Under the pieces are notes generated by a model that had not been told where the DNA came from, did not search any database, and saw only the letters and a program-made list of their open reading frames with translations. A stretch of 5,857 nucleotides of DNA. Origin: an uncultured Eubacteriales bacterium. Lineage in GTDB: Bacteria; Bacillota; Clostridia; Oscillospirales; Oscillospiraceae. Shown piece after piece: positions 1 through 5,783 of the stretch; the first letter of the stretch is position 1, and every line of letters starts with the position of its first letter. The stretch spans positions 1-5,857 of the forward strand of contig URCK01000084.1 of NCBI GenBank assembly GCA_900546295.1. Direction: 5' to 3'. Made by a program: the position numbers and the translations under genes.

Positions 1-740
1 GCCTGAATGAGCGCGTGCAGCAGCGTGAACATCACGCCCACGATCACCGGCAGCACATAGGAAAGCGCCGCATAGTAATACACAAGCTCCGTGACGAGCG
101 CGCCGGAGAGCAGCGCGCCGAACAGTCGGAAGCTCATCGACACGGGGAGCGAGAAATCCTTGAGCGCGTGCAGGAAGCCGCGCGGTCCTGCGGCGATGAG
201 GCCGCCGAAGAGGATGACGCCGTAGCTCATGCAGCCCATGGCGATCGCCCCGTTGATATCCGAGAGCGGCGCGGGCAGGCTGATGACCGTGCCCGCCGTC
301 GTGCCCGCCTGAAGGCCGAGCAGCTCAAAGAGCGTTCCGACGAAGATGTAAACGCCGGCTGTAAAGATGTAGGCGCTCAAAAACCGGTTGCGATGGGGGC
401 TGCCGCCCTCGGCAAGGCCGTCGAACAGCTCGACGAGCTGCTCAAGGAGCAGCTGGAACTTCCCCGGCACAAGGGTAAAGCGCGGGATGGCGAAGATCCT
501 GCACACCAGCGCGAAGACGATCAGGATCGCGGTGACGACGTAGGCCGAGATGAGCCCCGGATTCACCTCGATGAGCCCGAACAGGCTCACTTTCAAATGC
601 TCGTGCAGCACCGCGTCGCGCATCACATCCTGAATGGACTCGCTCTCGCCTCCGCCCGGACACAGCAGCGCTCCGACGAACAGCGCCAGCACAATGAGCG
701 CGAACACGAGCAGCTGCCGCGTCCGCTTCTTTTTTTCCAC
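1..740 (-). CDS. atpB: ATP synthase F0 subunit a (AtpB), 3' end beyond window
   Basis: This is the membrane-embedded stator subunit of F1Fo ATP synthase, which forms the ion half-channels beside the c-ring. I translated it by hand: 246 codons are present and the C-terminus runs off the left edge. Residues 11-27 form a first membrane helix, and further hydrophobic helices lie near 66-82, 122-145, 164-184, 204-223 and 227-245. The family hallmark S-F-R-L-F-G is at 203-208, with R205 matching the essential E. coli Arg210. P-L-S-D-I-N (158-163) matches the conserved P-x-A-D-x-N segment, and the sequence stops at H242-A-L-I-Q246, the start of the last helix. The Asn (R+4) and Glu (R+9) of E. coli are both Ala here. 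The start is GTG at 740, with AAAGGGGG nine bases upstream; no ATG is available nearby in frame. It has its own promoter and probably heads an atp operon. The identification is firm. Confidence 0.93.
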   Translation of the reverse strand, partial: MEKKKRTRQLLVFALIVLALFVGALLCPGGGESESIQDVMRDAVLHEHLKVSLFGLIEVNPGLISAYVVTAILIVFALVCRIFAIPRFTLVPGKFQLLLEQLVELFDGLAEGGSPHRNRFLSAYIFTAGVYIFVGTLFELLGLQAGTTAGTVISLPAPLSDINGAIAMGCMSYGVILFGGLIAAGPRGFLHALKDFSLPVSMSFRLFGALLSGALVTELVYYYAALSYVLPVIVGVMFTLLHALIQ

Positions 741-749
741 GCTTGCTTT
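741..749 (-). other. spacer between atpB Shine-Dalgarno and GTG start
   Basis: The run AAAGGGGG (757-750) differs at one base from AAAGGAGG and ends nine bases before the GTG at 740. It is the reason for choosing this non-ATG start, since the next methionine in frame is residue 40, already past the first membrane helix. Confidence 0.6.
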
Positions 750-813
750 CCCCCTTTTCCCCTGCTGTCCGCGCGCGGCAAATGCGGCGCGGAACCTTTT
801 TTCACAGCTTTCA

Positions 814-842
814 CTTATACCACTTGACCGGTGAGAATGCAA
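814..842 (-). promoter_or_regulatory. sigma-A-like promoter for atpB
   Basis: On the minus strand TTGCAT (842-837) is followed after exactly 17 bases by TATAAG (819-814). These match the -35 and -10 consensus at 4/6 and 5/6 positions. Transcription should begin near 807, leaving a leader of about 65 bases before the GTG at 740. It lies downstream of the hairpin that ends the preceding unit, so atpB should be transcribed independently of dnaC. I saw no riboswitch-like structure in the short leader. Confidence 0.7.
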
Positions 843-890
843 GTCCCGCCGCCAAACGTAAGGCATCTTTTCATTATCTTAACACGTCGC

Positions 891-938
891 AAAAATGTAT
901 GCGGCGGAAGAGGGGATGGAGCATTCCCTCTTCCGCCG
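891..938 (-). terminator. intrinsic terminator after dnaD-dnaC-atpE' unit
   Basis: A perfect 13-bp GC-rich stem pairs 938-926 with 914-902. Inside it, after one A/C mismatch, three further pairs (924-922 with 918-916) close on a 3-base loop. On the minus strand a T5 run (895-891) begins six bases after the stem. That gap is longer than ideal, so termination may be incomplete. No T-run follows on the plus strand, so leftward termination is the better reading, and it fits the gene order. Confidence 0.68.
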
Positions 939-992
939 TATGTTCTGTCCGTGTCCGGCTTCTCTCTTCATTGCTTCGCTCTTTCCGCCGCG

Positions 993-1169
993 CTACAGCA
1001 CAAAAATCAGCAGGATCGCCACGATGAGCGCGTAGATGATGACCGTTTCGATGAAGACAAGGCCCATCATCATGGACGTGCGGATGCTGCCCGAGACTTC
1101 GGGCTGCTCGGCGATGTCTTCCGCCGCCTTGCCCACGGCGTGCCCCCGGCTCGGGAGCGCTTTGCGCAT
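993..1169 (-). pseudogene. ATP synthase c subunit, C-terminal half only (atpE remnant)
   Basis: The frame encodes 58 residues ending in TAG. From about residue 9 it aligns without gaps to the c subunit: G13-K14 matches E. coli G33-K34, Q22-P23 matches the polar loop Q42-P43, and E41 falls exactly at the ion-binding Asp61 position. The segment G36 to L58 is a typical second membrane helix. The first about 28 residues of a normal 75-80-residue c subunit, with the glycine-rich first helix, are absent; in their place is a short unrelated lead (M-R-K-A-L-P-S-R). The invariant loop Arg (E. coli R41) is Glu21 here. The ATG overlaps the dnaC stop codon as TAATG, so translation could be coupled, but one helix cannot make a normal c subunit. 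I infer a rearrangement remnant. A short functional membrane peptide is possible but less likely. Confidence 0.8.
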
Positions 1170-2158
1170 TATCTTCGTTTCCGGCGGCGGATGTCCTCGC
1201 CAAAAAAGAGCAGGAGCTGATATTCCCCCTGTAAGCGCGAGAGCACGGGCGCGCCGTAGCGCCGCCCAAGCTCGTTCGGGCTTAGATTCGTGGAGATGAC
1301 CGTCTTCTTCCCCGTGATGAGGCGTGTGTTGATGATCTGGTAGATGGCGCTCTGGACGAAGCTCGTCATCAGCTCCGTGCCGAGGTCGTCGAGGATCAAA
1401 AGGTCGCAGCTGAGCGCACGGCTCACGGCGCCGTCCGTTTCCTCGTCCGTCTCGCGGCCGAACTTCTGCGCTTCAAAGAGCGAGAAGATGTGCCCCGCCG
1501 TGTCGTACACGACGCTGTTGCCGCCCGCACTCACCACGCGCGCGATGGAGGCCGAGAGAAAGGTCTTCCCCAGCCCCGTGCCGCCCGAGAGCAGGAGATT
1601 GCCGCTCTTGGGCGAAAACTCGTGCGCGTAGTCCTGGCACACGTCGTACACGCGCTCCATGTTCGCGCGCGGCGACACGCCCAAGTCGCTGTCCGGCACG
1701 GGAGAATAGTAGTCGAAGTCAAAGGTCTCAAAGCTCTGCGAGCCAAGATCCAGAAGACCCGAGAGCTCCTTGTTCTGCTCGCGCACATAGTAGGAGCGAA
1801 GGCAGGCGCACACCTCACTTCCGAGAAAGCCCGTGTCGCCGCAGCGCGGGCAGGCGGGCTTTTCCTCAAGATAGTCGTCCGGAAGGCCCATCTGCGTGAG
1901 CAGCAGGCGCTTTTCCTGCTGCAAGCGGAGGTTTTCCTCCTGCAAGGCGGCGATGGCCGGGCGCGGATCCGCGCCGCGGCGCAGGCCCGAGGCGATGATC
2001 TTCGCCATCGTGTGCGACAGCTCGCGGTCAATGTCCGCAATGCGCGGGCACTTGGTATAGACCGTGCGTTCCCGCGCGCGGAAGCTCTCCGCGCGCCGCT
2101 GCTTGTCCTCGTCGTAGCGCGCCAGCGCGCGGCGCATCAGTCGGCCGTCGTAAGCCAT
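1169..2158 (-). CDS. dnaC: AAA+ helicase loader, DnaC/DnaI family
   Basis: This 329-residue cytoplasmic ATPase should load the replicative DNA helicase onto single-stranded DNA. The N-terminal about 100 residues are charged and helical, probably the helicase-contacting part. A four-cysteine cluster, C103-x2-C106 and C117-x-C119, resembles the zinc site of Bacillus DnaI. The AAA+ core follows: Walker A G-G-T-G-L-G-K-T (192-199), Walker B L-L-I-L-D-D (253-258), a sensor-1-like S-T-N at 289-291, and S-R-L at 307-309 where the arginine finger is expected. The end, G-E-D-I-R followed by basic residues, is the usual family C-terminus, so the protein looks complete. The ATG at 2158 follows a GAGGGAGAG site. 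It starts 18 bases after the upstream dnaD-like gene, so the two form an operon. Firmicutes versions are called DnaI or DnaC; the symbol follows the family name. Confidence 0.93.
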   Translation of the reverse strand: MAYDGRLMRRALARYDEDKQRRAESFRARERTVYTKCPRIADIDRELSHTMAKIIASGLRRGADPRPAIAALQEENLRLQQEKRLLLTQMGLPDDYLEEKPACPRCGDTGFLGSEVCACLRSYYVREQNKELSGLLDLGSQSFETFDFDYYSPVPDSDLGVSPRANMERVYDVCQDYAHEFSPKSGNLLLSGGTGLGKTFLSASIARVVSAGGNSVVYDTAGHIFSLFEAQKFGRETDEETDGAVSRALSCDLLILDDLGTELMTSFVQSAIYQIINTRLITGKKTVISTNLSPNELGRRYGAPVLSRLQGEYQLLLFFGEDIRRRKRR

Positions 2159-2176
2159 CGCTCTCCCTCGCTTTCT

Positions 2177-3097
2177 TTATCCGTTGAGATATTCCTTCAT
2201 CCAGGCGTTGCCGCCGGATGCTTCCGTCTTTTTCGGTTTTTCCTTTGCGTTCTCGGCGCGCACCTGCTCCGGCGTGTGCAGGCCCTTTTCGTGCCAGCGC
2301 TTTAAGATGCCGTTGCAGTATGGCCAGCGGAACTCATGGCAGTGCAGCACCGTGCGGTCGTAGGCCTCGGCCACCGTTTCCGCCGGGAAGCCCATCTCCG
2401 CCCACGCGGAGAGATATTTTTCCTCGCTCGGCGCGCTTGCGCGGCCCGCCATCTGCACCGCCGCCATGTACTCGGGGTATTTTGAGCGCATGGTCTGCTC
2501 GCGCTTCATGTACTCCCCCGCCTTTTCGATGGAGAAAAGCTCCTTGCGCGCCCAGACAAAGCCCTCTTTTTCGATCTCGCGCATATTGGGGAGCCGCCCC
2601 TCGCCGAACTGCTGCGCCTTTTTCGTGATGCAGTAGTTCACCAGCGTGTAGACAACGTCCGCCGGGAGGCCGAGGTTTTCATAGAGGCCCAAAAGCTTTT
2701 TGACCGACGGGATGGAGAGCGGCCCGAGCTTGTGCTCCACCTCGCGCAAAAGGCAGGCAAAGCGGCCGTCGCCCTCGAGCTTTCGCATGATGTCCTCGCG
2801 CGTGTAGTCGGGCGTTTCCTGCGCCTGCGGCGGCTCGGGCGGGAGGGGCGCGGCCTTCTTCTCCGGCGCGCCGACGAGCTGCATCTCATAGAGCGCCTGC
2901 TCCGCCGCGCGCACGCGCGCTTCGTCCCATTTGAGCATCGCGGCGAGCTTTTCCGCCTCCGCCGCGCCGTGCGAATGCAGGATGGCGAGATACAGCAGCG
3001 CCGCGTCGCCGTTGCCGCCGCCGATGAGCCGCTTGAGCGTCGCCGCCGAGAGCGTCACGCTCTCTTCCTCTTTCAGATGCAGCACATAGCCTGCCAT
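2177..3097 (-). CDS. DnaD-domain replication initiation protein
   Basis: This 306-residue protein of the DnaB/DnaD superfamily should act with the downstream loader in replication initiation or restart. Residues 1-75 look like a winged-helix domain. A Pro/Glu-rich linker (about 79-97) leads to two DnaD-like helical domains (about 98-195 and 205-285). The second carries the family motif Y260-x3-I264-x3-W268, followed by the usual T-P-E-Q-V helix. The tail is basic and then ends N-A-W-M-K-E-Y-L-N-G. I start it at ATG 3097 because AGGAGG (3111-3106) lies eight bases upstream. An ATG eight codons earlier (3121) has no such site and sits almost on the predicted transcription start. Two-domain members include DnaD-like proteins of many Clostridia and DnaB of Bacillus; I cannot decide which ortholog it is, so I give no symbol. 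Confidence 0.9.
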   Translation of the reverse strand: MAGYVLHLKEEESVTLSAATLKRLIGGGNGDAALLYLAILHSHGAAEAEKLAAMLKWDEARVRAAEQALYEMQLVGAPEKKAAPLPPEPPQAQETPDYTREDIMRKLEGDGRFACLLREVEHKLGPLSIPSVKKLLGLYENLGLPADVVYTLVNYCITKKAQQFGEGRLPNMREIEKEGFVWARKELFSIEKAGEYMKREQTMRSKYPEYMAAVQMAGRASAPSEEKYLSAWAEMGFPAETVAEAYDRTVLHCHEFRWPYCNGILKRWHEKGLHTPEQVRAENAKEKPKKTEASGGNAWMKEYLNG

Positions 3098-3113
3098 ACG
3101 TCCACCCTCCTTT
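3098..3113 (-). promoter_or_regulatory. strong RBS deciding the dnaD-like start
   Basis: AAAGGAGG (3113-3106) sits eight bases before the ATG at 3097. It is a near-perfect Shine-Dalgarno sequence and rules against the in-frame ATG at 3121. Confidence 0.85.
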
Positions 3114-3133
3114 CGCCGCATTTCGATCTTCCT

Positions 3134-3162
3134 ATTCTACATGAAATTTTCCCATTCGTAAA
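3134..3162 (-). promoter_or_regulatory. promoter for the dnaD-dnaC unit
   Basis: On the minus strand TTTACG (3162-3157) and TAGAAT (3139-3134) are separated by 17 bases and match the -35 and -10 consensus at 4/6 and 5/6 positions. Transcription would start near 3127, about 30 bases before the chosen ATG. The box pair overlaps two copies of a 12-base direct repeat (see 3139-3173). Confidence 0.65.
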
Positions 3163-3173
3163 CATGAATTTTT
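3139..3173. repeat. 12-base direct repeat over the dnaD promoter
   Basis: ACATGAAATTTT (3139-3150) recurs as ACATGAATTTTT (3162-3173), with 11 of 12 bases identical and a 23-base period. One copy touches the -10 box and the other the -35 box of the leftward promoter. It may be a pair of operator half-sites, or chance in an AT-rich stretch. Confidence 0.4.
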
Positions 3174-3184
3174 TTGCTTCCCCC

Positions 3185-3213
3185 TTTTCACTTTTTCACT
3201 CTCGTGTTATACT
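3185..3213 (+). promoter_or_regulatory. promoter for zapA-U32 unit
   Basis: TTTTCA (3185-3190) and TATACT (3208-3213) are 17 bases apart, matching the -35 and -10 consensus at 4/6 and 5/6 positions. Transcription should start near 3220, giving a leader of about 60 bases to the zapA ATG. It diverges from the leftward promoter, the two -35 boxes lying about 22 bases apart. Confidence 0.65.
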
Positions 3214-3281
3214 ATTAGGGACTATATGGGTGGAAATTGCCCTTTTCTGTGCAACAGCGAAAAAGAAAGGAGCACATAATC

Positions 3282-3599
3282 ATGGAAAACCGCATCACCG
3301 TCTCTATTTGCGACGAGGAATACACGTTTGTCGCCGAGGAGGCCCCCTCTTATATGCAGAAGGTCGGCTCCTATGTAAACGACAAGATGAGCGAGCTGCT
3401 CGACAGCGCGAAGGTCGGCCGCACGGACGCCGCCGTGCTGACCGCCGTGAACATCACCGACGAGCTTTTCAAAGAGCGCGAGGCGGGCGACGCCCTGCGC
3501 CGCCAGCTCAAGCAGTATCTCGACGAGGCGAGCCAGGCCAAAAACGAGGTCAGCGAGCTCAAGCGCGAGATCTTCAAGCTCCAACAGCAGAAGAAGTAA
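3282..3599 (+). CDS. zapA: cell division protein ZapA
   Basis: This 105-residue cytoplasmic protein should bind FtsZ and stabilise the division ring. It has the typical ZapA layout: an N-terminal beta-strand head (N-R-I-T-V-S-I-C-D-E-E-Y-T-F at 3-16), a helix with Y-V-N-D-K-M (about 33-38), the alanine-rich A-A-V-L-T-A-V-N-I-T-D-E-L helix (about 51-63), and a long charged C-terminal coiled coil of Leu, Glu and Lys that dimerises and tetramerises. The length is normal for the family. The start is ATG 3282, with AAAGGAG (3266-3272) nine bases upstream; an in-frame ATG at 3237 lacks a ribosome site and is too close to the promoter. It is followed after three bases by the U32 gene, so the two are probably co-transcribed. 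Confidence 0.92.
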   Translation: MENRITVSICDEEYTFVAEEAPSYMQKVGSYVNDKMSELLDSAKVGRTDAAVLTAVNITDELFKEREAGDALRRQLKQYLDEASQAKNEVSELKREIFKLQQQKK

Positions 3600-3602
3600 G
3601 CC

Positions 3603-5723
3603 TTGACGACCGAGCTGTTGGCGCCTGCCGGCGGGCAGGAGGCGCTCGTCGCCGCCGTGCAGAGCGGCGCGGACGCTGTTTATATGGGCTTTGGCGCGTT
3701 CAACGCGCGCAGGAACGCGAGGAATTTTTCTGACGAAGAATTCCGCGCGGCGGTTTCTTATTGCCATTTGCGGGGCGTGAAGGTCTATCTGACGCTCAAC
3801 ACGCTCGTCACCGACCGTGAGCTTCCCGCGCTTGCGGAAGAGGCGCGCACCGCGTCGGATTGCGGCGTGGACGCGATCCTGGTGCAGGACTGGGGCGTTC
3901 TCGATACGCTCCGCTCCCTCATCCCCGACGTGCCGCTGCACGCCTCCACGCAGATGAGCCTGCACACGCTCTCGGGCGTTCAGGAATCGGCCCGTCTCGG
4001 CATGACGCGCGCGGTGCTCGCGCGCGAGCTTTCCCGAGAAGAAATTGCCGAGATCTGCGAGAAGAGTCCCATCGAGATCGAAACCTTTGTCCACGGCGCG
4101 CTGTGCATGTGCTACAGCGGCCAGTGCGAGATGTCCGCCGTCATCGGGCGGCGCAGCGGCAACCGCGGCGCCTGCGCCCAGCCCTGCCGGCTTCCCTACG
4201 GCTTTTCCGGCAAGGCGAACGCCCATCCGCTGAGCTTGAAGGACGCGTGCCTTGCGCCCTTCGTGCCCGAAATGCAGGACGCCGGCGTTGCCTGCCTCAA
4301 GATCGAGGGTCGCATGAAGCGCCCGGAATATGTCGCCGCCGTGACGGAGATCTACGCGCGCCTTCTGCGCGAGCATCGCACGCCGACGAAGGACGAGCAG
4401 AAAAAGCTCGCCCTCGCCTTTTCGCGCGACGGCTTCACCGCAGGGTATTACCACGGCGCGCGCGGACGCGAGATGTTCGGCACGCGGCCGGAAAACGCCA
4501 AATGGCCGGAAGACTGGTTTGGGGAGCTGCGCGCCCGCTATGAAAAGGAAGACCAGCGGCTCGTGCCGCTCACTTTCGACTGCATCATCCGCGCGGGAGA
4601 GGCGATGCGCCTCCGCGCCGGGGATGCGGACGGCCACACGGCAGACGTCACCGGAAGCGTACCCGAGGCGGCGCGAAACCGCGCGCTCACGGCGGAAGAG
4701 GTGGAAGCGCGCCTCAAAAAGACCGGCGGCACGGCCTTTTCGGTCGCGTCCTGCTCTGTTTCGCTGGACGACGGCCTCGCCGTCAGCGCGGGCGCGCTCA
4801 ACGCGCTGCGCCGCGAGGCGCTCTCGCAGATGGAAACGCTGCGCACCGCCGTGCCCGAGCGCCGCGCGTTCGGCTTTGTCCCGCCAACGACGGTCAAAAA
4901 CAGCGCGGAGAAGCCGCTGCTGACGGTTTCTCTCCACCGCGCCGCGCAGCTCAGCGAGGCGCTCATTGCCCTCGCCCCCGCGCGCGTCTATCTCCCCGCC
5001 GAGCTGCTGCCCCAGCTTGACCTTGCGCCCTATCGCGGCAGAACGGAGTTCTTCGCGCTCTTGCCGCGCATCTACCGCACGCAGGATGAGCCGATCTTGC
5101 GCGCCCTGCTCGAAGACGGCATCAAAAAGGGCGTCACGGGCGTGTCGATCGCCAACCTCGGCCACCTCTTGCTCGTGCGCGGCCTTCCCGTGGCGCTGCA
5201 CGGCGACTGGGCGCTGAATCTCTATAACTCCGCCGCGCTTTCTTTCTGGAAGAAGGAAGGGCTTGCGAGCGCCTGCGTCTCCTTCGAGCTGCGCGACGCA
5301 CAGCTGCGCGACCTCAGTAAGTGCCTCCCCTGCGAGGCCATCGTCTACGGCAGGCTCCCGCTCATGATCACGGAAAACTGCCTGAACGCAAACGAGTCCG
5401 GCTGCCGGTATTTCAAGGAGCGGCCCGTGTCCGTCCCGGCGGACGGCGCGTGCGCAAGCGCCCCGGAACTCACAGACCGGCGCGGCGAGCACTTCCCCGT
5501 GCTGCGCGCGTGGGGCTGCCGCAGCGAGATCGAGAACGGAAAAATTCTCTACCTCGCGGACAAAGCGCGCGACTGGCAGAGCCTTGGCCTGCGCTATGCC
5601 TGCCTGCGCTTCACGACCGAATCGCCCGAGGACTGCGTGCAGATGCTGCGCGCCTATCAGGGCGAGGCCGTCGTCGCGCCGGAGAATATCACGCGCGGTC
5701 TCTTCTACCGCGGCGCGGAATGA
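3603..5723 (+). CDS. U32-family protein with DUF3656-type C-terminal region
   Basis: This 706-residue protein belongs to family U32, historically called collagenase-like peptidases. Characterised relatives such as RlhA, TrhP and UbiU/UbiV act instead in RNA or ubiquinone hydroxylation. The N-terminal TIM-barrel-like part opens with L-L-A-P-A-G-G (5-11). The full U32 signature is present at 160-178 (E-x-F-x2-G-A-L-C-x4-G-x-C-x-M-S), and N-R-G-A-C-A-Q-P-C follows at 187-195. C168, C175, C191 and C231 are spaced much like the iron-sulfur ligands of UbiU, so a 4Fe-4S cluster is plausible. Residues about 300-420 resemble DUF3656. The last 280 residues hold a second cysteine group (C574, C577, C593, C601, C639) around Y-G-R-L-P-L-M. 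The start is TTG, three bases after the zapA stop, with only a weak purine-rich AGAAGAAG site inside the end of zapA. The substrate cannot be told from sequence; the rRNA or tRNA role is inference. Confidence 0.9.
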   Translation: MTTELLAPAGGQEALVAAVQSGADAVYMGFGAFNARRNARNFSDEEFRAAVSYCHLRGVKVYLTLNTLVTDRELPALAEEARTASDCGVDAILVQDWGVLDTLRSLIPDVPLHASTQMSLHTLSGVQESARLGMTRAVLARELSREEIAEICEKSPIEIETFVHGALCMCYSGQCEMSAVIGRRSGNRGACAQPCRLPYGFSGKANAHPLSLKDACLAPFVPEMQDAGVACLKIEGRMKRPEYVAAVTEIYARLLREHRTPTKDEQKKLALAFSRDGFTAGYYHGARGREMFGTRPENAKWPEDWFGELRARYEKEDQRLVPLTFDCIIRAGEAMRLRAGDADGHTADVTGSVPEAARNRALTAEEVEARLKKTGGTAFSVASCSVSLDDGLAVSAGALNALRREALSQMETLRTAVPERRAFGFVPPTTVKNSAEKPLLTVSLHRAAQLSEALIALAPARVYLPAELLPQLDLAPYRGRTEFFALLPRIYRTQDEPILRALLEDGIKKGVTGVSIANLGHLLLVRGLPVALHGDWALNLYNSAALSFWKKEGLASACVSFELRDAQLRDLSKCLPCEAIVYGRLPLMITENCLNANESGCRYFKERPVSVPADGACASAPELTDRRGEHFPVLRAWGCRSEIENGKILYLADKARDWQSLGLRYACLRFTTESPEDCVQMLRAYQGEAVVAPENITRGLFYRGAE

Positions 5724-5783
5724 ATCCCATCCGTAATTTTTCGCTAGAATTATACTTTTTATTATCATAAGTGAGGCAATATC
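5724..5783 (+). promoter_or_regulatory. AT-rich gap before maf, possible weak promoter
   Basis: This 60-base gap is much richer in A and T than its surroundings. It contains TATACT (5751-5756), a good -10 box, but no acceptable -35 at 16-18 bases. GAGG (5773-5776) is the likely ribosome site for maf, seven bases before the ATG. I see no terminator hairpin, so read-through from the U32 gene is also likely. Confidence 0.35.

Noticed and set aside
15..827. A 270-codon open frame on the plus strand over the atpB region.
   Set aside because: It is His/Arg/Glu-rich low-complexity sequence opposite atpB, whose product is clearly recognisable; it runs through the atpB promoter.
743..880. A riboswitch or small RNA ahead of atpB.
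   Set aside because: The leader after the predicted start is only about 65 bases and shows no stable conserved-looking fold; the region is explained by the promoter and ribosome site.
1028..1047. Sodium-binding motif in the c-subunit fragment (E41-T42 and Y46, like E-S/T and Y in Na+-type rings).
   Set aside because: The key glutamine of the Na+ site lies in the first helix, which is missing here, so ion type cannot be inferred.
874..1269. A 131-codon minus-strand frame covering the dnaC end and the intergenic region.
   Set aside because: It lies out of frame with both dnaC and the c-subunit fragment and shows no family resemblance.
2177..2188. TTATCCGTT resembling a DnaA box (TTATCCACA) near the replication genes.
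   Set aside because: It matches poorly, occurs once, and lies at the end of a coding region rather than in a cluster; there is no sign of an origin.
3098..3121. A start for the dnaD-like gene eight codons further upstream.
   Set aside because: The strong AGGAGG site would then lie inside the gene, and the ATG would sit almost on the transcription start.
3222..5768. An 848-codon open frame on the minus strand opposite zapA and the U32 gene.
   Set aside because: It mirrors the codon pattern of a GC-rich gene on the other strand, is rich in Arg and Ala without recognisable domains, and overlaps two clear protein families.
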